DNA of 64,000 bases from Coriaria nepalensis (Eukaryota > Streptophyta > Magnoliopsida > Cucurbitales > Coriariaceae), in the NCBI GenBank assembly GCA_027186245.1, contig CP114489.1, forward strand, positions 4,657,501-4,721,500, given 5' to 3'. A model generated the notes under the pieces. That model ran no database searches, was not told where the DNA came from, and was given only the letters and a program-made list of their open reading frames with translations. Position 1 is the stretch's first letter, and every line of letters starts with the position of its first letter. Below are positions 45,301 through 58,141 of this stretch, in pieces. Made by a program: the position numbers and the translations under genes.

Positions 45301-48300
45301 TGGGTCCAAGTTGAAGAGTGTTAGTGTGGTGGTGGTTTCAATAAATGTGTAGAAAGAAGTAGGGTGAGAAGGCAGCGTGGAGAAGAAAAAAAGTTAGGTG
45401 AAGGAATATGGGAGTATATGCGGGAGCTAAATAGCCACCGTCCATTAGTTGATTTGTAACTTCTCATCGACAATAGTCCACCGTCAAAATGGTAAGGTTG
45501 AATTTTATTTTCAATTCCAATTACGGATGATTTATTTGAGGTATTTCTTACACGAGTGTTTTTTACTAATAGAATAAAATATGATTTAATTTTTCAAATA
45601 TTTTAAAATTATGATTAAATTTCTATATTTTTAATAACAATAATGATTTCTTCTGGTTTTTTGAAAAACGAGGAAAATGACTCTATCCTTTTTTTTGAAA
45701 TATTTATGATTAATTTTATAAATTATAAATTATTTTAAAATATTTTAAAATGAATATCCAAATATTTTAAACTATAATGATTATACAAACTTAAATCAAA
45801 ATTAAAATGAATTCTTAATTTTTTCAACTAATTGATTTCAAATCACTAACTCGACTAAATAGACCTGATTTGATTTATAAGATTAAAAATAATAAAAATT
45901 TAATGAATTTTTATTTCATAACAATCTTTTAATTTATCTAAATTAATTTTATTTCTTTTTTTCTTTATTATTTTTAGTATTTCTATTTTTTTTTTTCTAA
46001 ATAACATCACGATTTCCGACTGCCACCATCAAGCATGCCTCGAAAAAAAATTGATTTTTTGAAGAAAAAAACAAAACTTAATCTAAATTCTTTAGAAAAG
46101 GGAAATCCAATTAAAATTCTAATGAATAGACCGACTAAATCGATTCAATCTTGATGAAAAACCGATTAAATTAATTAGGTTTCTACCAAAAAAAAAATTG
46201 ATATAGATCCGATTTCTTCGTAGGAATCCAATCGAGTTAATCCAATTTTTTCATGTGAAGAAACTGGATCGAATATGATCCGATTTTTCACTTGAAAAAC
46301 CAGAATGAAGCCCATAAGATTACTTTTGAACAAATGAAATTAATAGATTTTTGGAAATTAAAATTAATTTTTTAAATATGGGTTAGATCATATAATATTA
46401 AGTTCAAGTTAATAATTTAAAATGATGGTTGAAAAAAATTAAGAGTTCATTATAATTTTTGATTGAATCATGGATATTCATTATTGTTATAAGAATTTTG
46501 GCTGTTTCATTTAAATTTAAATTTTATTTTTAGATATTTATTATAATTTTAAAATATTATGAAAGTAATTAAAAGTATTTTTAAAAAAGTTTGAGGTTAA
46601 TCATAATTTTCTCAAATAAAGACTAAAACCTTATTCTAATTTTCTTTTAAAGTGGATGGTACATTTAAGTAGTTATCAAAAACTATACAAATTTTATCTT
46701 AATGTTGAAATATTTAGGTGACTAAATATTAGTTTACTCTTATTATTATTACGTATTCATTCTTACGTGATGGGTATCATTATACCCTATTTTTTCCTCC
46801 AAAAATTAGAGTTTTTGAGTGAAAGAAATTTATTGATTTCAATCAATTATTTGATATCTAATTGTGAGGTTATGAATTAATTAAACTAGTTTTTTTTGTT
46901 ATGGCGTGATACACATGTATCATGTAGTTAATTAATTAAGAAGCTTCTAAGAATATAAAATTTTAAATAATATGTAAGATTCCAAATATTTAGGTAACAA
47001 TGAAAATCTTATAGATATCTAATAAGACAAATCAACTAAAAACATCTCAACTACTTCAAATTAATGAAGAACTTATCTTGCTTTGATTTTTTTTTTCGAA
47101 ATTTATATCTTATTATAAAAAAAAATGAGTATACAAATTCATTAGTAGTATAATTTGTTTTAGACTAATTAAAACTAATTAACTTAAATCATGGTTGGTA
47201 ACTTATTTCTTCGTGCCAGTTGTGTTAGCAAGCAAGCAGTCATTTCCTTATAATTAACTGTTTTTCAATTTCTTTCATTTGATTAATTAAAAGAACAAAA
47301 AAAAAAAAAAAAAAAAGAGGTGGAAATTACAACCTTCATTGTCGAAATGCTGTAGATTAGTCAAATGAGGTTGTGATCATGACAACGACACTGTCTTGTA
47401 AGATTTTAACATCTGTGACAGAAATGTCAATCCATTACTACTTCTTCTTGCCCATAACATTCACAACATTTCCTACAAATCCGGTATATAAAAATAGAAA
47501 TGATATCCATACACCCACAAAACATGGCTTACGAATTTATATATTTTATAATTTTATTTATAAGAGCTATTAAGAAACATCAATGGATATTATCAACTCA
47601 ATTGAATAAGACTTGCTTTGATATGACATGGACCAACTGTCAATTAACTGTAATTAACAAGTATTATTAATTTATTTGTTTAATTAAAACACAGTCATGT
47701 ATATGTAGTTAGTTATGTACAGATCTTGGAAGTGCTGAAAGGTCATTGTGAGAGACGATGAACACAAAGAGTAGGATCACTGTTGTTGAAAACTAGTCAA
47801 TACTAAACTAAACAAGTTCGGGTTGGATTGTTCAAGAATCTGTAGAAAGTTTGTAAGGATATAAAATATCATATAATTATATAATATGTATTTGTAATAT
47901 AAATTTTTTTACGCAACAATTTTAAATAATTTATATCATAATTTTGTTATGTATTATTTTTAAATTTTTACTGATCAAGAAAATATCATATAAATTCATA
48001 TATTCTAATCAATAAAATATTATATAATTTTATTATGTATTATTTTTAAAATTATTTATATCGTGTTTAAGTATCATCTTTCAATTTATTACATTCTATT
48101 TAAATAATTTTCTTTATTATTAAATATCTAGATATCATCTAAAAATTACTACAAATTAGATGATGACAAATATTAAATCAAATGAGGCTTCTTAACTGCG
48201 GTCGTTAGTAAGTAAGCAATACAAGCTTCGTACCTCCCGAACTTCCTATTCCAAGAGCATTGAGTAAGTAAGCAATATAGCTATTAAGTAAACCTATTGC

Positions 48301-50806
48301 AACAATAAAATAATAACAACGTGATAAAGAGTGTTGGGCGTTTTAGGTATGCATATATATATATATCACTCTCCTCTCGGTCAATAAAAATCCAAAGCGA
48401 ATCCTAATGAGTCAAAATTGCCATGCAACAATGCAAATTGTTAACCATTGCCGATCTATCGACAGACCCTTGTGGGCTTATTCTGTCGTAGACATATTTT
48501 CTTTAGTGAATCAATCAATAATGTAACACTTGGCCACTTCTGAAGGATCCATGTTTTGGTTTTCCTGTTGTAATTTGTTCAACGCTTAGCAACAAAGACA
48601 TGGAAGCCTCGCTCTATCATTTTGTCGATTATTTTAATTACATATGTCAAATTTAACGGGTACAATGTCAGTACCAAGCCACGATCTTTCTTCATCGATC
48701 TATCTGTTGGCCCGGTTTGTAAAGCGTCCACATGTTCAACAACTTTGTTTATTTATTTTTTGTCAAAAACTTATATATAAATTATTGTGTATTTTTTATT
48801 AGCTCAAATTTCTGGAATTAAGTTCGTATATAGAATAAGGATTTTGGGTTTAAATCATAAATCACGTTGTGTTTTTTTATGGTTAATTTTATATGCAATG
48901 CTTTTTCTCTCATTTCTTATATTAATAATTTATATGAACATTTAATATAAATTATTATATTATTTTTTTATTAACTCAACTTTTTGAGTTCAATAGTAAT
49001 TCAATAAACTTAGAGTTAAGATTCTTATAAACTTAATTTTATTTATTAATATAATATATGAGCAGTTTTCTTATACTATAATAATATATTATTCAATTTT
49101 ATTATCATTTTGATTGCTTCTTTTCACGAAATATAATCTATAATAAAATTATCATCTTTAATTTTAATATCTAAATAATTTTTTATGATATTTTTAATTA
49201 TCTTCTCTTTGATTAACATCTTTAAAATTACGTTGTTTTCTTCATGATATCATCTCTAAATATCTTCAATAGTTATTATTCTATTACGATAATTCAACTT
49301 TTTGATTATATTTAGCAGTTTTTTAATGCCTCACCATTTAATAATTCATCTAAATTATTTGAACTTATATCAAATTTTATAATATAAAAAATAATTTGTA
49401 ATTACATTTTCATGAATATCTATTGTAAAAGCCGAAATTATAAGACTCATTGTTTTTAAAACATTTATCTTTTATAGATTTGGTATCACTATTTTATAAT
49501 ATCTTAAAAAACTACAATAAAATCGATCACGATAATAATGCATCTTGAAAGCTCACATATAATTCTAATATTTGTAACAAATATTATACTCGATTCACCA
49601 AAATCAATACATTTAAATATTTTTAGCTCGATTTACTAAAATATATTTTTAATAATAAATCACATTTAAATATGATTGTGCATGCTTAGCTAGCTATCAT
49701 CCTTACTACCAAAATAATATTTATCCAATTTTTTATGGTTCATACCACTCCTTTTTTGGGGTGGAAAAAAAAAAAAAAACCATTCTTCGTTTAATAAATT
49801 AATATCAACAATTATCAATCAAGTGAGACAGTGGAAAAACATTAGGACCTCAGAAAAATGTGTGTATGGCAAAAAAAAATTAAATTAATTGTCCCACTCT
49901 AAGTTGGGATTGCTTAAAAGCAAGATAATATATGTCTATCTATCTATAAGACTATGACAAGTAGTGATGATGCACAGCAGGCAATATGACTTCAGACTGC
50001 CTTCAAAATAGGAAAACGGGTATGATTATTATTATTATTATTATTATTATTTTCCCCCAAATTGATACTAAATAATTTAATTAAATATTAATCTTTTTAA
50101 AATATGAATATTTTAATATTAACTTTATTAAATATGATGGTGTGTACTCTGATTGGGCCTGAATTGTTGTGCATAAGGCTTTGATCAGTGGGCCGGATAG
50201 CTCCTACTTGGACTCTTGCTTCACTCTGAATTTATTATTTTGGGCCCTCGATAAGAATAATCAGGAATCATCAGAAGGCTATATTAATTACTTGTAAGAA
50301 ACAGAAAATGAAGATAGGTGTTAATAATAATTGGAAGGGGTTTAAAAATATATTATCCTCTTAAATTCTTAATTACTTAATTAAGCCGCCTTCTAACACA
50401 TGAACCCTTTGTACTTATATTAGAAGATCAGCATGACATTTTAAGTAACTAGAACAAGTCTTATCCAAAATAATCGTACTCTTATAGACGGCCGTGATCA
50501 AATACTACTTACAAGTTACAACTTTGTCTGATCAGGGGCTTTTCAATTTTTCTTTATTCATCCTTCACAAACGATATGTCATGGCGATTCTCTCACCCAA
50601 ATAAAAAAAATTATATATATATTAAAATTGTAAGAATAAGAGAAAGAAGAATAATGGAAAAATGTGAAATGTAAGAGGGACAGTGGGTATATTAAAAACG
50701 ACGCCGGATGCTTCACGACGTTGGATTAAGAAAATAAAGAAGAAAAAAACAAGCCAGCTTCTGATTGGTTGAGAGGGGGGACTTGTGTAATATGTTTTTT
50801 TATTTT
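45301..50806. other. long AT-rich intergenic region
   Basis: No gene was recognised in 5.5 kb. Present are homopolymers (A run 47296-47315), a patch 46050-46310 rich in recurrent ATCCGATTT/AACCGATT words that may be a decayed repeat, and an (ATT)n array at 50024-50050. The last 150 bases are the 3' side of the WRKY gene. Confidence 0.45.
50024..50050. repeat. (ATT)n microsatellite
   Basis: Nine or so ATT units on plus. Confidence 0.88.
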
Positions 50807-51886
50807 TCAGCTACTGGTCCCAAACCAAGGTGGGGTCGCGGTGCACATCTGGCGTTGTTGCTCCTCATTTCTCTGAAAGGCTCCACTTCCTCCACCTCCA
50901 CGGCGGAACACGACGGAGCACTCCGGCAACTCTCCCAGATCGGCGAACAGCGACTCGTCCTCCTCCTCCATTGGAAAAAACATCGCCAGGTCGGAAGAGA
51001 AGTCGCCGATCGAACTAGTAGTCCTCTCCGCAAAAATCGGGCTCTCCAACACCGTCGAGGATGTCGTGTCCATGTCGACGAACCAGCTGAACTGATCGTC
51101 CCTCAGATCCGTGAACTTCTCCTCCGGTTCGGGTTCCGGTACTGCAATAACTTCGCTGAGTTTCCTAGTCTTTGCTGCGGCGGCGTTGCTGTTTCTAGAC
51201 GTAGGACCAGGATGGTTATGTTCGCAGGAGTAGGTGATTAGTAACATAGTGGGGTCCTCACTGCTTCTCTCCACTTGTTTTCTAGCCGGACATCCCTTTG
51301 AGCTACTGCACTTATAATATCCTCTGCACAAGTACTTTAAATCAAGATCTACCCTTCTGATCTGACTGATTGATTGGACGTTCATGATTGGGTTACAGAG
51401 AATCAATGAGAGGGATCGGAAATTCGGAATCAGGGGGTAGTTTAGGAATATTGAGGGAATATTCTGAATTGTACCTGGGGTAAGGAGATCCTTTGATGGG
51501 CTTTTGACCGTACTTTCTCCAGGCCCAAGAATCCGACGGCGGTGTATTGTTCGTGATCTCGCCGCCCTTTAATTTGGATCCTTCTACGTCCTTGATTGGT
51601 ACGGACACCACTCTTTTATGTAACCCCCTTTTACTGTAATTATCATAAATTAACATGAAATTTTGTTTGGCCAAAAACATGAATTAATTAATAAATTGTG
51701 GTTCCTTAATTACCAATTGATTAGTGTGTTAGTAGCTCACCTGCTTTTTTTGGGAGAAGGAGTGGAGGTGAGCTTGGTGGCGGAGGCGGAGGGAGGAGTT
51801 TCAGAGCCGGCTTCGGTGGGAGAGTCATTCTCGTCGGGTTGATGATGTGAACTGATCATGAATGGGTTGTTGAAGGTATCTTCCAT
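50807..51886 (-). CDS. WRKY group IIe transcription factor (WRKY65/69-like)
   Basis: Three exons by frame and splice sites: 51886-51741, 51633-51475 and 51323-50807, phases 2 and 2, 273 residues. The N-terminus [19 protein letters not shown] is typical of WRKY65/69 relatives. Residues 50-76 hold the basic segment [20 protein letters not shown]. The DNA-binding domain has WRKYGQK at 87-93, and a C2H2 zinc site C107-x5-C113-x23-H137-x1-H139 ([24 protein letters not shown]). The second intron sits after PYPR, the R-type position normal for group II. The C-terminal third is acidic ([15 protein letters not shown]), probably an activation region. It acts in the nucleus on W-box DNA (family knowledge). 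The ATG is followed by an in-frame TFNNP consensus, so the start is firm. A CT-rich leader with CTAT and CT repeats lies upstream. The 158-codon plus-strand frame over exon 3 is an artefact of high GC. Confidence 0.93.
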
Positions 51887-51964
51887 TAAAAATGGTGGAG
51901 CTTGATGATTGCCACTGTAGGATATGCTGATCAGTAGTGGCGGCCAGAAAAGGTGGATATGAGA

Positions 51965-51998
51965 TAGATAGATAGATATAGAGAGAGAGAGAGAGAGA
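51965..51998. repeat. (GATA)n/(GA)n microsatellite in WRKY leader
   Basis: AGATAGATAGATATA followed by eight GA units on plus, i.e. pyrimidine-rich in the WRKY mRNA sense. Confidence 0.85.
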
Positions 51999-52007
51999 TG
52001 GGAACAA

Positions 52008-52657
52008 GGGGGGAAGGTGGTGAAAATGGGAGTGGGGAGGAATTTAAAATTAAATAAAAAAGGAGGGGCGAGTGGGGATGATGTTTGACAAAAGGGAGGG
52101 CGTTATATTTTTCTGTCAGTATATGAGCTCGAGAGGACGTGCAAGCAAATGTGAAACCATATCCCCGCCAATCCTCGACACCCTTTTGGCTCTCTCTCTC
52201 GCTCTCGCACTATTAAATTAAACAACTCCTATCTCAATTATTGCTTAATTAATTTCTATTCAAACTTCGAAAGCGACTCTCTTCCTCTTTCATTTATCAT
52301 ATTATATCATATTATATATTATATATTATATATATGCTTGCTGGATAAATGATATAGAGTTCAACCTTACTTCTAAGATGGCCCCCCTCTCTAAATATTG
52401 TATTAAAAAGCTTAATTAAATAATAATTGTTACTGTTTTATTTAAATAAAAAAAGAAAATTATAAACCAAGGGAGAGGGAAAAAAAAGTGGTGTTTTTTT
52501 CTTTTGTTTTTCTTACAACACTTGGGTATATAAATATTATTTAAAATATATTTTAGAATACCAAAATTTTATATGTACAAAATTATAACTCAAAGTTCTA
52601 ACTTTTTGATATTCCATTCATTATTATACGACTCATAACATGGTTTATAATACATAA

Positions 52658-52705
<48 letters not shown>

Positions 52706-52859
52706 CTTTCCGGAGATACAAGATCCGAATAAGTATAAACCTCCTCCATATTGTGTTTCTACACATTATATCATTTTTCATATCCGTTCTGTGAATGGAA
52801 GCGATTTGCATTTTAAGTAACTATGATGAGTGGTGGATTGCCCAAACTATCAAAAATCA
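52008..52859. other. WRKY upstream DNA and microsatellite-bearing spacer
   Basis: The promoter side of the WRKY gene (52010-52250), then AT-rich DNA with a TAT/ATATT run at about 52305-52335 and a CA/TA array at 52657-52702. No gene. Confidence 0.45.
52657..52702. repeat. (CA)n(TA)n compound microsatellite
   Basis: Six CA units followed by about 17 TA units. Confidence 0.9.
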
Positions 52860-53330
52860 TGTACTTGTCGTAAATAAAAGAAAGATAACAAGAGAATAGT
52901 AGAGAGAATTGATATTTCTTATTCTTTGTTGTATTTAATTCTCCACAAAAAATATAATTTATAAGCTAAATGTTGAAATACCAAAAGCTAATGACTGATT
53001 ATAATAATAATGAATAGAATAAAGAGGGAATTAAAGATAGAAGATGAATAGTTGGAAGCCGAAGAGATGGATGAGAAGTTCAATGGACAAATACTATAAT
53101 TATTTTTAACACTCCCCATTGGATATTCATAGTACGAGAAATTGTATTGTTAAAACTTTTAACATGAAAACCTAATGGGATAAAGGAAAAAAAGTTTATT
53201 ATTCTCATGTAAGATACATATTAGAAACTGGATCATTAAAAAAATTACTAGGAAAATCTAATGGGATAAAATCTTAGTTAAGAAAAAAGTAGTACCCACA
53301 GACACACATTAAACATTTAAACATTGGAGC
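52860..53330 (-). mobile_element. copia-type 3' end/LTR remnant
   Basis: The words CTAATGGGATAAA (twice), ACTCCCCATTGGATATTCATAG and GTAGTACCCACAG are the diverged forms of the TGGGACAAAA and ACTCCCCCT stretches common near the LTRs of many plant copia elements. Read with the integrase fragment to its right, this is a deleted element. Recognition is from memory of such repeats. Confidence 0.5.
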
Positions 53331-53620
53331 AAAGAATATCACGAACATCAGGTTGTGAGTTGATAATAAATATACATAATCATTTAGTAGATGCATCTAT
53401 TAAAATCATAAAATTCTAAAAATATTTAAATGGTCTACATGATGAATGTATGGGCCCACCTACATCACCTTGGATGCGTTTTAGAAATGTTCGGAATTTT
53501 TAAATTAAAAAATCTTATGACTTTTCAATGAATGTCCATGTGAATTGTCAACAATTTTTTGCATATTGATCAGGGATACCTTAACCTATCATGTCAAATT
53601 ATAAAAATATTTTAATATTT
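53331..53620 (-). mobile_element. copia integrase fragment
   Basis: The minus strand reads LKRIQGDVGGPIHSSCRPF near 53440-53500 and LIDASTK just after, the integrase start of a copia family (RIQGD.CGPIHP.CGPF, with LIDASTR). Stops flank it. Catalytic residues beyond the first Asp are lost. Confidence 0.75.
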
Positions 53621-53925
53621 AAATTTATGATTTACAATATTATGTGTTTAAATTTTACTTATACTCGTGTAGTACTACTAGCTGGAACAAAAACGAGTTA
53701 CTTCTGCAAGGTAATAGTGATAATATATAGGAACTATATTTTCCCTTTATTGATTATCTCGATGTGATATCCATTTTAATCGATAATACTGCATATTTTA
53801 CAAACTTTGTCCCTTAGTGTAATTTTATTTTAGCTTTATTGGAGCTTTTAATTAGTTTTTGTACTATTGAAATTGACAATGAGATTCAAGATGTGACAAG
53901 CACACTTGTAATTAGAAAAAATCCA

Positions 53926-54192
53926 TCAATAAATAACGATATTCAAAATGAAGTTACAAAAATAAAAAGTTAAAAGTATTGAAACATACCTTAAATGCAT
54001 GTAATCCCCACTAAGCAACATATGTGATGATGAAAGTGAGTTCTTCAAGCATTCAATGCCAATGTTATTAGTTAAGGCATTTTCCACCGTCACACACCCA
54101 ATATAAGTTATCCCCCACTCACGAATAACGTCGATTAATAGCTGCCTAATTGTCTCACCTTTGTGATTGTCAATGACCTTTAAACTAATCAC
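53926..54192 (-). mobile_element. hAT transposase fragment (RICESLEEPER-like)
   Basis: The 88-codon frame reads VIDNHKGETIRQLL, EWGITYIGCVTVENA and LLSGDYMHLRYVSILL. These fit the central hAT segment (HKGE.I, WGI..I..VTVDNA, H.RC.AH.LNL) of BED-finger transposases. The catalytic context and both ends are missing. It abuts the Ty3-type gag fragment at 54185. Confidence 0.8.
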
Positions 54193-55110
54193 CTTCTTTT
54201 GAATGCACCGTGATACACATCAAACTTCCTTGATTAACTGATGAGCTCTCGGTCATTTGTGACTCCCAGAAGGCATGTATGACCCCTACATCACCGGGTG
54301 CCTTTGTTTTATTGGACGCAACATGGAAACGGTCCAGATAGTCGAGAAGAGGTTCTCCTAGATACTGCTTAATAGTATTGAGGCTAATAATGGGCATTTT
54401 GGGGTCTTTAATCCCATGAAATTGGCTAGGAAATGGGTGTTAGGTCCTTAAATGAGTATCTTTTTGAAAGCCAAGGATATGTACCACTCCATGGTAGCTT
54501 CCTTCAGCCTGACGTGGAAGGCCTGACACATTAGCTTATCTTTAGGCCCGTTCAGCCTCATTGCAATTCCATATGCTTGAATGTGATCCTGTAGGTCCTA
54601 AGTCCTATTGTATCGCTCTATTTGAGGCGAAAACAATTGGGGGGGGAGGGGTAGGGCAACATCAATCACTCGCTAAGTAATGGCCAACTTGATGAGGGCT
54701 TCCAAGTCGCGAAACCTCTAGTCCACATTCTTCTCTTTCTCTACCTTTAGCTCTGCTCTTAGGTCTTCAAAATCATATACTTCTACCATTGGGTTGATGT
54801 TGGAATGCCTTTTATCATCTTCATTCTGCTTGTTCTTAGATGCATTCGGATGATTCCAATGTTGCACTATTGGAGTCTCAGCCCTCGCTATTCCTAGGAG
54901 CAACAAGTCCTCTCTCATCTCCGCTGATGCAGGCGAGGGCTTCTGTTAGCCTATCATTCATTGCCTTATCTATCGTACGAGCATGTTCAACCATAGTCCT
55001 TACATCCTCTCAAAAAGTTGCATCAAATATGTTCCTTCACTACCAACCATAGTGTCGGTCTGGGACGTGGTGCTACCCCTTCACAGGGAAGATTAGGCCC
55101 TAGTTTGAGG
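54185..55110 (-). mobile_element. Ty3/gypsy gag fragment
   Basis: Minus-strand frames give a gag core (IKQYLGEPLLDYLDRFH at 54280-54360) preceded by a WY-containing ATMEWYISL block in another frame near 54480. An acidic, Lys-rich region (54718-54918) contains KNKQNEDDKRHSN. Frameshifts and stops throughout; no protease or pol. Confidence 0.65.
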
Positions 55111-56040
55111 TCTCCTTCCTAGAGGTATTAGAGGGTTTATCCCTCCTCTCCTTTCTACCGCCATGTTCTCTTTGTTCTCTCCCCCATCTCTATGTCCTCC
55201 AATCACAGATGTTGTCTCAGTAGCTGGAACAACCCAACCTGTTGAAGCTTTAACAACGGAGATCAATACGTCTCTAGATCGACGCTAAACTGTTGATGAA
55301 GATTTTCATCCAGACAAAGGGATCTTTCACTAGCAGTGTGCACCAAGGTTAGACATACCTACAAAGATTAAAGTAAGAAATAACGTCGGGATGATGGCCG
55401 ACATATCCTCATCCGACAATCAATTCAATAAGGGGTTTAGAGAGAATCCTTATGAAGAAATGATTAGGGTAAAAGTGTTGTACCTTTAAGATTGTTTATT
55501 GTTCTCCTTTAATACTTTTGGTCATAGAACAAAACCCTAGTGGACCACAAATGTGACTTAGGCCTAAGTTGGTTCACCCACATTTCTTATGTGATCCTTC
55601 ATTCTCTTTGGGACTTATGGGCAGTTTGGACAATTTAGTTTCTTCAGAGGGCCCCAACCTACCTACTATCAGCCTCAAATACCCTTCAGAGTTGTGGGAC
55701 GTCTCGCTCTAGCACCGGCTGAGCCCCTATAGGTCAGCCCCATATTTATATGATATGAGGTTAGCCTCATCACCACGGGGTCGATGCATGGTTCTTATTC
55801 AAGTATTGGATGGACTTCATCAGCTGGTGCTGAGGCTGTCATTTCACCCAATAAATATTATATAGAAACTTGAGCTTCCAACTAAAAATGAATTCGGTGA
55901 TGAGTAAAATGACCAATATTTCTTATATTTCGAGTTCCTAAAACTTGCATCAATACATTCCCAATAAAAAATGATATTCCCCCCAAAAAAATTTTTGCAT
56001 TACGATCTAATAAATTCTAAAGAACATGCATGGTTCAAAT
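55111..56040. other. probable LTR/leader of the adjacent Ty3 fragment, then spacer
   Basis: 55240-55870 is GC-richer than its flanks and would be the 5' leader and LTR for the minus-strand gag, but no second LTR copy is in the window to confirm it. From 55870 the DNA is AT-rich spacer. Confidence 0.35.
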
Positions 56041-56153
56041 AGCATTATTATATACCATGTATATGTAAAACTGGAATTGGGCAATTCAAACCCTGCAGCA
56101 TTATTATATATCATGTATATGTAAAACTGGAATTGGGCAATTCAAACCCTGCG
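56041..56153. repeat. 56-bp tandem duplication
   Basis: Two head-to-tail copies (56041-56096 and 56097-56153) that begin AGCATTATTATATA and end TTCAAACCCTGC, differing at about two bases. A recent local duplication. Confidence 0.93.
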
Positions 56154-58141
56154 GTGCATTATTTATTGGTCTTAACACTTGGTCAGCTCCTTCTGCATAT
56201 ATATAATATACTATTGGAAAGCGATGCAGAAAGCCGATTGGTCAAGTTGTTCCATCTAGTTGTAAAAGTCAATATATAGGTATAAAAATTGTAATCTCCT
56301 TTAGTAAATGAATGCGTGAAGCAATGTGATAACTAATTTACAATATCACTCTTTTCTTTCTTACCACCCTAATTTTTCATGCTTTTCTATCTTGTAAAAT
56401 TTTGCGGCAGGGAGAAATCACATGATATGGATTGGTGGAGAAAATTTGAAGAGTTTGCATTTAAAATTTCCTTCTATAGTCATACTGATGCTCATATCTT
56501 TATATCATATGTTCAAGTGCGTTAATTAACCATTTATTAACTTAAAGCTGGACGCTGGTATAAAGCATGAACATACACAAGGTGCATGAGAGACTAAAGC
56601 GGGGATTGCATACTTTATAAGCATATAGAAACCGACCGAAAACTGGTAAATCGAAACACATGATAGAAATTCAGTGGGTAACCAACTAAGAACCAGCGAA
56701 TTGGTCGGTTACGTCAACTTCGGTTAATTTTCTCATGTCTAGATTTAGCCCTTAATTTACAATTCCATTTCTATGCAAGTCTCATGCTCCTTTACAATCT
56801 CATATATTTTTATGCATACATATAAAATAAAATGATTTTGCGTCTGAATGATAACGTTTTTATCTGAATGTGCTAACGTTTTTATTAAAAACTAATCAAG
56901 AGTTCAGTATAGCCCTCTTTTATAATTTTGTTTTTCCAAATTTTGAACTCTCTTAGACATACATGTTGAAGCAATAAAGAAACTTCCTCATGACGGCTAC
57001 CTTTTACATTTGAAATAAAGTAACCATATGAAGAACATGTTTATATCTCGCATCAAAAGTTTCCAATCCCAAAGAGCTTCTAGAGTAATTAAGCAATCCA
57101 TGTTGTTCCGATCCGTGTAAAGTGGGATTCAGAAGACCAATATTGATATCACTAGATATATGGGCCATATATATATATATATATAATTCTATATAACGTG
57201 CTTTAATAATACTTACCATCATTCTAATCAACTCTAGATTGCGAACTAATTTTCAAGAAAGTTTACTTCAAATTATGTCATCAAAGTTTATTTTTTTAGT
57301 TATTATAATTATGCTGGAGAAGACATTAACTTCATGTGGAATATCGAGGAATAGCTCCATTGTACATTTTAGTGCCCTTAATACCTCTCATTTTGAGGTC
57401 CAAGCAGTAACCTAATACATGCTTACCAATAAAGTGCCTTCTTATTTCAATTCCCGATTCCTTTAGTATTTTTACATTTTCCAAATCCAATCCTTTTTGT
57501 TCTATATATCCATGTTTGGTTGTTGGAATTCAATATGATATTTAATCTTAGAATTATAATTAAATGTCGTAATGTCCATTTTACTCGTGGTGCACGTTAC
57601 AGGGGCCGGTGTACAGATTTGTGACTCGGGGATTGGGTTAGCTAGTAATAGCTGAGAAGGAGAATGGCCCGGCTGCCATTGCTGGGAGGTAGGCTGCAGC
57701 CAATCTGTCCCCTAGACTTCCGATCGAAAAAGCAGAGACTAAATACGGGAAGAAAAGGTAAAGGTTGAGATTTTCTTTGTTAGCAAGACGGATTGATCTT
57801 TCTTGCAATCCATCTTTGGTTTTCAGGGTTTACAATAGGTTTGGTAATAGGTTTTTGTCTAAGAATATAGTATCCAGTGACTTAGAATTTTCCACGTGTA
57901 TATAAGACCTCTAGGTAGTCTTCAAGAATCACAATTGTAATATCAATATATCAATATTTATATATATATAATTTTTTTTTAAACTGAAATGTAACATTAA
58001 ACACCACATATCAATAAAAAAAAAATTACAATTCCACATCTACCAGCACCGCATTATTATACGATCGTCGGATCGTTTCACTATGTATGTCTATCTTCGC
58101 GACCTACGGCCATCACCTCCGCTGTTGTTTCCATCATTAGA
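56154..58141. other. intergenic DNA, no gene recognised
   Basis: Mostly AT-rich. 57600-57730 is a GC-richer island (GGGGCCGGTG, ATGGCCCGGCTGCC) with no credible frame. Short TA arrays occur at 57168-57185 and 57957-57970. Confidence 0.4.

Noticed and set aside
50765..51241. 158-codon plus-strand frame
   Set aside because: It lies exactly antisense to WRKY exon 3, shows no family motif and is explained by the GC-rich coding strand opposite.
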